From Deltaproteobacteria bacterium (GTDB lineage: Bacteria; Myxococcota_A; UBA9160): a stretch of 9,468 nt of DNA. The notes under the pieces are model-generated. The model did no database searches and had not been told where the DNA came from. It saw nothing but the letters and a program-made list of their open reading frames with translations. The position numbers and the translations under genes were made by a program. The stretch spans positions 1 through 9,468 of the forward strand of contig DOUU01000294.1 of assembly GCA_003520425.1 (NCBI GenBank), in the 5' to 3' direction. Shown here piece by piece: positions 6,178-9,468 of this stretch (its first letter is position 1; each line of letters starts with the position of its first letter).

Positions 6178-7386
6178 ATGCAGTTATTCGACGATCTCGA
6201 GGACTTCGGGTCCTTCGATGACGCTGTTTCGGGTGATGTACGGGACCCGTACGCCGAGCTGGCCCGGAGACGGCGCGAGGGACCCGTACAACGCCTGGAC
6301 ATTTCGGGCATGCCCCACGAGGAGTCAAAGCCCGTCTTCATGGTGTATCGCTACGAAGAGGTCGCGGAGGTGCTGCGGGACAACAAGACGTTCTCCTCCG
6401 CCATCATCGTCAGCTTCTTTGGCGATGCCTTGGGCAAGCACGTCATGCTTGGGATGGACGAGCCCGAACACCGCCGGCATCGCGCGCTGGTGTCCGCGGC
6501 CTTCTCGCAGAAGGCGCTGGCGCGTCGCGAACACGAGCTGGTCGAGCAGGTGGCCAACCAACTGATCGACCGGTTCGCCGACCGCGGGCGTGCCGACCTC
6601 GTTCGCGAATTCACGTTCCCATACCCCACGCAGATCATCGCCGGCCTGCTAGGCCTGCCTCGCGAGGACTACCCACAATTTCAGCGTTGGTCGATCTCGC
6701 TGCTCAGCATCACCGTGAACCGGGAGCGCGCCCTCGCCGCCTCCAAGGCGCTGCGGGAGTACTTCGTCCCGATTCTTGCTGCCCGGCGAGAGCAGCCCTG
6801 CGACGACCTCATCAGCGGTCTTGCACACGCCGAGATCGACGGTGAGAAGCTCGCGGACGAGGAGATCTTCTCGTTTCTGCGCCTCCTGCTTCCGGCCGGT
6901 GTGGAGACGACGTACCGCTCGACCGGGAACCTGCTGTTCGGGTTGCTCTCGAACCCCGACCAGCTCGACGCAGTCCGCTCCGATCGGTCGCTGATCCCGC
7001 AAGCGATCGAGGAAGCGGTTCGGTGGGAGCCGCCGCTGCTGGTGATTACGCGCGTCGCCACTCGCGACACCGAGCTGGCGGGTGTGACTATCCCGGCCGG
7101 CTCCACGGTCATGCCCATGCTTGGCTCGGCCAACCGGGACGGCGAGCGGTACCCGGATCCAGACCGCTTCGACATTTTCCGCCCGGCGAGACCCCACATC
7201 GGCTTTGGCCACGGCGTGCATGTCTGCCTCGGGATGCACCTGGCCCGGCTCGAAATGCGCGTCGCGCTTAATCTCCTATTCGACCGCCTGCCCAATCTGC
7301 GTCTCGACCCTGAGGGCAAGGATCCGCATATCCGCGGGCAGGTGTTCCGGTCACCGACGTCGCTGCCGGTGCTGTTCGGGGCGTGA
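6178..7386 (+). CDS. Cytochrome P450 monooxygenase
   Basis: This 402-residue soluble bacterial class I-type P450 inserts one atom of O2 into a substrate C-H bond using electrons from a ferredoxin. All landmarks are present. The I-helix oxygen-activation motif is AGVETT (240-245), the K-helix ExxR is EAVR (279-282), the FDIFRPARP block lies near residues 331-339, and the heme loop FGHGVHVCLG (343-352) has the thiolate ligand Cys350. The C-helix HRRHRALVSAAFS (98-110) is typical of actinobacterial P450s. There is no membrane anchor. The start ATG directly follows the TGA of the aldehyde dehydrogenase remnant. AAAGGAA (6164-6170) lies 7 bases upstream, so the gene is co-transcribed with the binding-protein gene. 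The AGxETT motif also occurs in steroid- and terpene-oxidising families, but no family number or substrate can be assigned. No dedicated ferredoxin is in the window. Confidence 0.95.
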   Translation: MQLFDDLEDFGSFDDAVSGDVRDPYAELARRRREGPVQRLDISGMPHEESKPVFMVYRYEEVAEVLRDNKTFSSAIIVSFFGDALGKHVMLGMDEPEHRRHRALVSAAFSQKALARREHELVEQVANQLIDRFADRGRADLVREFTFPYPTQIIAGLLGLPREDYPQFQRWSISLLSITVNRERALAASKALREYFVPILAARREQPCDDLISGLAHAEIDGEKLADEEIFSFLRLLLPAGVETTYRSTGNLLFGLLSNPDQLDAVRSDRSLIPQAIEEAVRWEPPLLVITRVATRDTELAGVTIPAGSTVMPMLGSANRDGERYPDPDRFDIFRPARPHIGFGHGVHVCLGMHLARLEMRVALNLLFDRLPNLRLDPEGKDPHIRGQVFRSPTSLPVLFGA

Positions 7387-7403
7387 TCGGACTAAAGCGC
7401 CGT

Positions 7404-7418
7404 GCGGGAGGATCCCGC
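7404..7418 (+). terminator. Small hairpin after the P450 gene
   Basis: GCGGGA (7404-7409) and TCCCGC (7413-7418) form a perfect 6-base, GC-rich stem with a 3-base loop, 18 bases after the P450 stop. No T-run follows, so it is not a textbook intrinsic terminator. It may still mark or protect the transcript end in the 203-base gap between convergent genes (7387-7589). Confidence 0.3.
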
Positions 7419-7547
7419 GAAGGAACGGTGCGATCGGTGGTGGAAGGTGGTGCTCCTCGTCTCTCGGATGAGGAAGACACACCGAAGTCGGCCAGCCGGG
7501 TGGGGAAGGCAGTCCAAGCGGATCCCGAAGAGCATCGGGACTCCCAG

Positions 7548-7596
7548 CGGCTCAGGTTGGTCTCGCAGGTTTCGTGTCGGGCACCCGGCTCAGGTT
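7548..7596. repeat. 11-base direct repeat around the SDR stop codon
   Basis: CGGCTCAGGTT occurs at 7548-7558 and again at 7586-7596, with 27 bases between the copies. The second copy contains the stop codon (TCA at 7590-7592, read on the reverse strand) of the short-chain dehydrogenase frame. The rest of the 7387-7589 gap shows no convincing gene. The repeat may be a small duplication scar. Confidence 0.35.
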
Positions 7597-8417
7597 CGGC
7601 CCGTCAGGACCTTGGCGATCATCGTGGCGTTCGGGAAGGAGCCCGTGATCCCAGAGCTCATGTAACCGACATCGGTGGTGAGCGTGATGCCGTTGATGGC
7701 GGACGCGGCGTCGCTGCACAGGAACAACAGCGGGTAGGCCTGCTCCATCGGCGTAGACGCCTCGATCCCGGCTTCCGCACGGAAATCGGCCCCGAACGCA
7801 AGCCACAGCTCCTTGTTTGCCTGCGCCAGCGGCGTGTCCGTCGGCCCCGGACAGATCGCATTGATGCGGATGCCCCGCTTCAGCAGTGAGAACGCCTGGC
7901 TGGCCACGTAGGCGCAGACGGCCTGCTTCATCGCCATGTAGTTGGCCTTCCCGTGCTTCTTGACCCAGGCGACTGCCCCGTCGAAGTCGGGCGTCGCAAG
8001 CAACTCTTGGAGCTCCTTCAGGTTCGCCTCCCATCCGAGACCGGCCGCCGAAGAGATGAAGCCGATCGCCGCACCGCGACCGAGCATTCCCGCGTCGAGC
8101 ATGCGTTCGATCAGGTGACGGTGGCCGATGAAGTTGATCCGCTCGATTCCCGGCGTGCCGTCGGCGACGCCGGCGCACGCAAGGAGGGCGTGAACGGGTC
8201 CGCCGCATTCGCTGACGGCGGCATCGATGGACGCCTTCTCCGCGAGGTTCAACCGGATGGCCTTGATGCCGCTGAGCTTCACCTCGGCGTAGTCCATCAC
8301 GACGACATGGGCTCCGGCAGCCAGGGCCAGCTCGGCCGCGGCGGCCCCGATGCCGCTGGCGCCGCCGACGACGAGCACGCGCTTGCCGTCGAATCGGAAT
8401 GCATCGAAGAGCGACAT
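7590..8417 (-). CDS. SDR of the 3-alpha-hydroxysteroid dehydrogenase/carbonyl reductase type (internal start of the tandem frame)
   Basis: Read from ATG 8417 this is a complete 275-residue SDR. It has the cofactor loop VVGGASGIG (16-24), LLACAGVA (78-85, in place of the usual NNAG), FISSAAG (120-126) with catalytic Ser, ANYMAMK with Tyr160 and Lys164, and CPGPTDTPL (189-197). About 38 residues separate the catalytic Ser from Tyr, against 13 in most SDRs. A similar insertion is known from the 3-alpha-hydroxysteroid dehydrogenase/carbonyl reductase of Comamonas testosteroni, where Ser114 and Tyr155 are about 41 apart. The GxASGIG loop and cysteine-containing AG motif also resemble that group. 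It would interconvert hydroxyl and keto groups on a steroid-like or other hydrophobic ring. AGGAGG with a 7-base spacer gives this start its own strong ribosome binding site, so it is probably made as a separate protein. It overlaps the tandem-frame entry because no stop precedes it. Confidence 0.8.
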   Translation of the reverse strand: MSLFDAFRFDGKRVLVVGGASGIGAAAAELALAAGAHVVVMDYAEVKLSGIKAIRLNLAEKASIDAAVSECGGPVHALLACAGVADGTPGIERINFIGHRHLIERMLDAGMLGRGAAIGFISSAAGLGWEANLKELQELLATPDFDGAVAWVKKHGKANYMAMKQAVCAYVASQAFSLLKRGIRINAICPGPTDTPLAQANKELWLAFGADFRAEAGIEASTPMEQAYPLLFLCSDAASAINGITLTTDVGYMSSGITGSFPNATMIAKVLTGRT

Positions 8418-9449
8418 GTGTAGGCCTCCTGGGTTTCGGTGGGTGGCGGAAGAACTGCGGGGCAATCTCGCGTCCGCAACACCGATTCGCTCTGGGAAAT
8501 CCGTTGCGGGTGCTGCCGTCTGCTGCTTGCTCTCTTGTGACGGGGAGTTGTCGATAATAGGCTGGCGCGAGCAGGCCGGCGTCCGTCCGCTCAGGGCGCC
8601 GTGCCGCGGGAGGCCCATTGCAAGACGGATCACCTGATGAAGGAGCCGGCCCGGCAGAAGGCGACTCGCGAAGAGCAGCATTCGGGCGTCCAGGCCCACC
8701 GCGTACCGGGCGAATGGGGCCCGCTCGTCGAGAACCCTGGCGAGCGCGGATGCGAAACGCTCGGGTGGGTTCGCCCGGCGCACCATGAAGCCGCCCGTGC
8801 GATCGATCCCCTCGTAGTGTGTGGCGTATGGCCCGTTCAGGTCTCCGTAGTGGACGGTCTGCTCAGTGAGGATGTCCGTCTTGAAGGTTCCGGATACCAG
8901 GATGGTGACGCCGAGGCCGAACGGTGCGACCTCCTCCGCCAGGGCTTCGGCCCACCGTTCGAGGGCACCCTTGCAGGCGGAATAGGCGCTGATCGATGGG
9001 ATGCCCCGAACGCCCCCTTGGCTTGATACGACGACGATCCGGCCGCGCCCGGCGGCCCGCATGGATGGCAGCAGTTCCCTGGTGAGCTGCACCGGTCCGA
9101 ACAGGTTCGTGCGGAACAGCCGCTCCCACACCTCGGCCGGCATATCCTCGACGGATCCCGCGGCGGCGATTCCAGCGTTGTGGACGAGGACATCAGGCGC
9201 ACCGATCGCCTTCTCGATGGCCTTGGCGGCGGCGATGACCGACGACGGGTCATCGAGGTCGAGGCGGACGCCGAGCAAGCGGGGATCGTCGGCGGCAGCT
9301 CCGGTCGCCGCCCGCAGGCGCTCGAGTCCCGTGTCGGGCGACCGCATCGCCCCGATGACACGCCATCCCAGCTTGTACAAGTGGGTGGCGGACGCCAAGC
9401 CGAGTCCGCGTGAGGCACCGGTGATGACGACGCTCCGCGGCTCATGCAT
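7590..9449 (-). CDS. Tandem short-chain dehydrogenase/reductase (SDR-SDR single frame)
   Basis: From ATG 9449 one uninterrupted frame of 619 residues encodes two NAD(P)-dependent short-chain dehydrogenases. The N-terminal SDR (about 1-288) is a classical type, with TGASRGLG (10-17), HNAG (90-93), catalytic Ser143 and YSACK (Tyr156, Lys160). Its C-terminus, near MGLPRHGALSG, looks like a normal protein end. About 55 low-complexity residues rich in Ser, Gln and Pro follow, then the second SDR from residue 345. No stop separates them. The linker DNA has lower GC, a TATTAT (8559-8554, possible -10) and AGGAGG (8430-8425) before the second start. This looks like an intergenic region read through after loss of a stop codon. 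A true bifunctional enzyme is possible but less likely. GTG 9461 or starts beyond the window edge are also open. The first SDR probably oxidises or reduces an alcohol or ketone, substrate unknown. Confidence 0.75.
   Translation of the reverse strand: MHEPRSVVITGASRGLGLASATHLYKLGWRVIGAMRSPDTGLERLRAATGAAADDPRLLGVRLDLDDPSSVIAAAKAIEKAIGAPDVLVHNAGIAAAGSVEDMPAEVWERLFRTNLFGPVQLTRELLPSMRAAGRGRIVVVSSQGGVRGIPSISAYSACKGALERWAEALAEEVAPFGLGVTILVSGTFKTDILTEQTVHYGDLNGPYATHYEGIDRTGGFMVRRANPPERFASALARVLDERAPFARYAVGLDARMLLFASRLLPGRLLHQVIRLAMGLPRHGALSGRTPACSRQPIIDNSPSQESKQQTAAPATDFPERIGVADARLPRSSSATHRNPGGLHMSLFDAFRFDGKRVLVVGGASGIGAAAAELALAAGAHVVVMDYAEVKLSGIKAIRLNLAEKASIDAAVSECGGPVHALLACAGVADGTPGIERINFIGHRHLIERMLDAGMLGRGAAIGFISSAAGLGWEANLKELQELLATPDFDGAVAWVKKHGKANYMAMKQAVCAYVASQAFSLLKRGIRINAICPGPTDTPLAQANKELWLAFGADFRAEAGIEASTPMEQAYPLLFLCSDAASAINGITLTTDVGYMSSGITGSFPNATMIAKVLTGRT
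8425..8430 (-). promoter_or_regulatory. Strong ribosome binding site inside the SDR tandem frame
   Basis: AGGAGG on the reverse strand lies 7 bases before ATG 8417, matching the ideal Shine-Dalgarno and spacing. Within a coding linker such a match would be unlikely by chance. It supports separate translation of the second SDR. Confidence 0.7.
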
Positions 9450-9468
9450 GGCCGGACCCACAACGTCC

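Noticed and set aside
6178..7386. Naming the P450 as a cholesterol C26 hydroxylase (CYP125 or CYP142 type)
   Set aside because: The motifs seen are common to many actinobacterial P450s. Without alignment the family number and substrate cannot be supported.

Overview
The window is high-GC (about two thirds by eye) and densely coding, with Shine-Dalgarno-led genes and short operons. The gene types point to an actinobacterium or a similar high-GC soil or uncultured bacterium: a F420-type LLM oxidoreductase, a KshB-like reductase with a C-terminal 2Fe-2S domain, a paired acyl-CoA dehydrogenase, a soluble bacterial P450 and a TetR regulator. This taxonomic call is inference. No rRNA, tRNA, CRISPR, phage or insertion-sequence signal was seen.

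Layout, left to right. (1) Positions 1-1442, minus strand: two overlapping acyl-CoA dehydrogenase genes, the second running off the left edge. (2) Positions 1443-1532: a divergent promoter region. (3) Positions 1533-2549, plus: a KshB-like flavin and 2Fe-2S reductase. (4) Positions 2586-3539, minus: a F420-dependent LLM oxidoreductase, convergent with the reductase. (5) Positions 3540-3867: a regulatory gap with a perfect inverted repeat and a short ORF with strong ribosome binding sites. (6) Positions 3868-4545, plus: a TetR-family regulator. (7) Positions 4761-7386, plus: a probable operon of a periplasmic-binding-fold protein without a signal peptide, a C-terminal remnant of an aldehyde dehydrogenase, and a cytochrome P450. 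(8) Positions 7590-9449, minus: two short-chain dehydrogenases read as one open frame. The second resembles the 3-alpha-hydroxysteroid dehydrogenase/carbonyl reductase group.

Taken together, the window looks like part of a catabolic cluster for a hydrophobic alicyclic or isoprenoid substrate, steroid-like in its enzyme set. P450 and SDR enzymes would oxidise the substrate, paired acyl-CoA dehydrogenases would desaturate side-chain or ring-derived CoA thioesters, and the KshB-like reductase would feed electrons to an oxygenase encoded elsewhere. The substrate cannot be read from the sequence. The least ordinary points are the SDR-SDR open frame, the aldehyde dehydrogenase scar that carries the P450 ribosome binding site, the signal-less binding protein beside the P450, and a candidate TetR operator at 3609-3629 with a partly similar site at 1447-1475.
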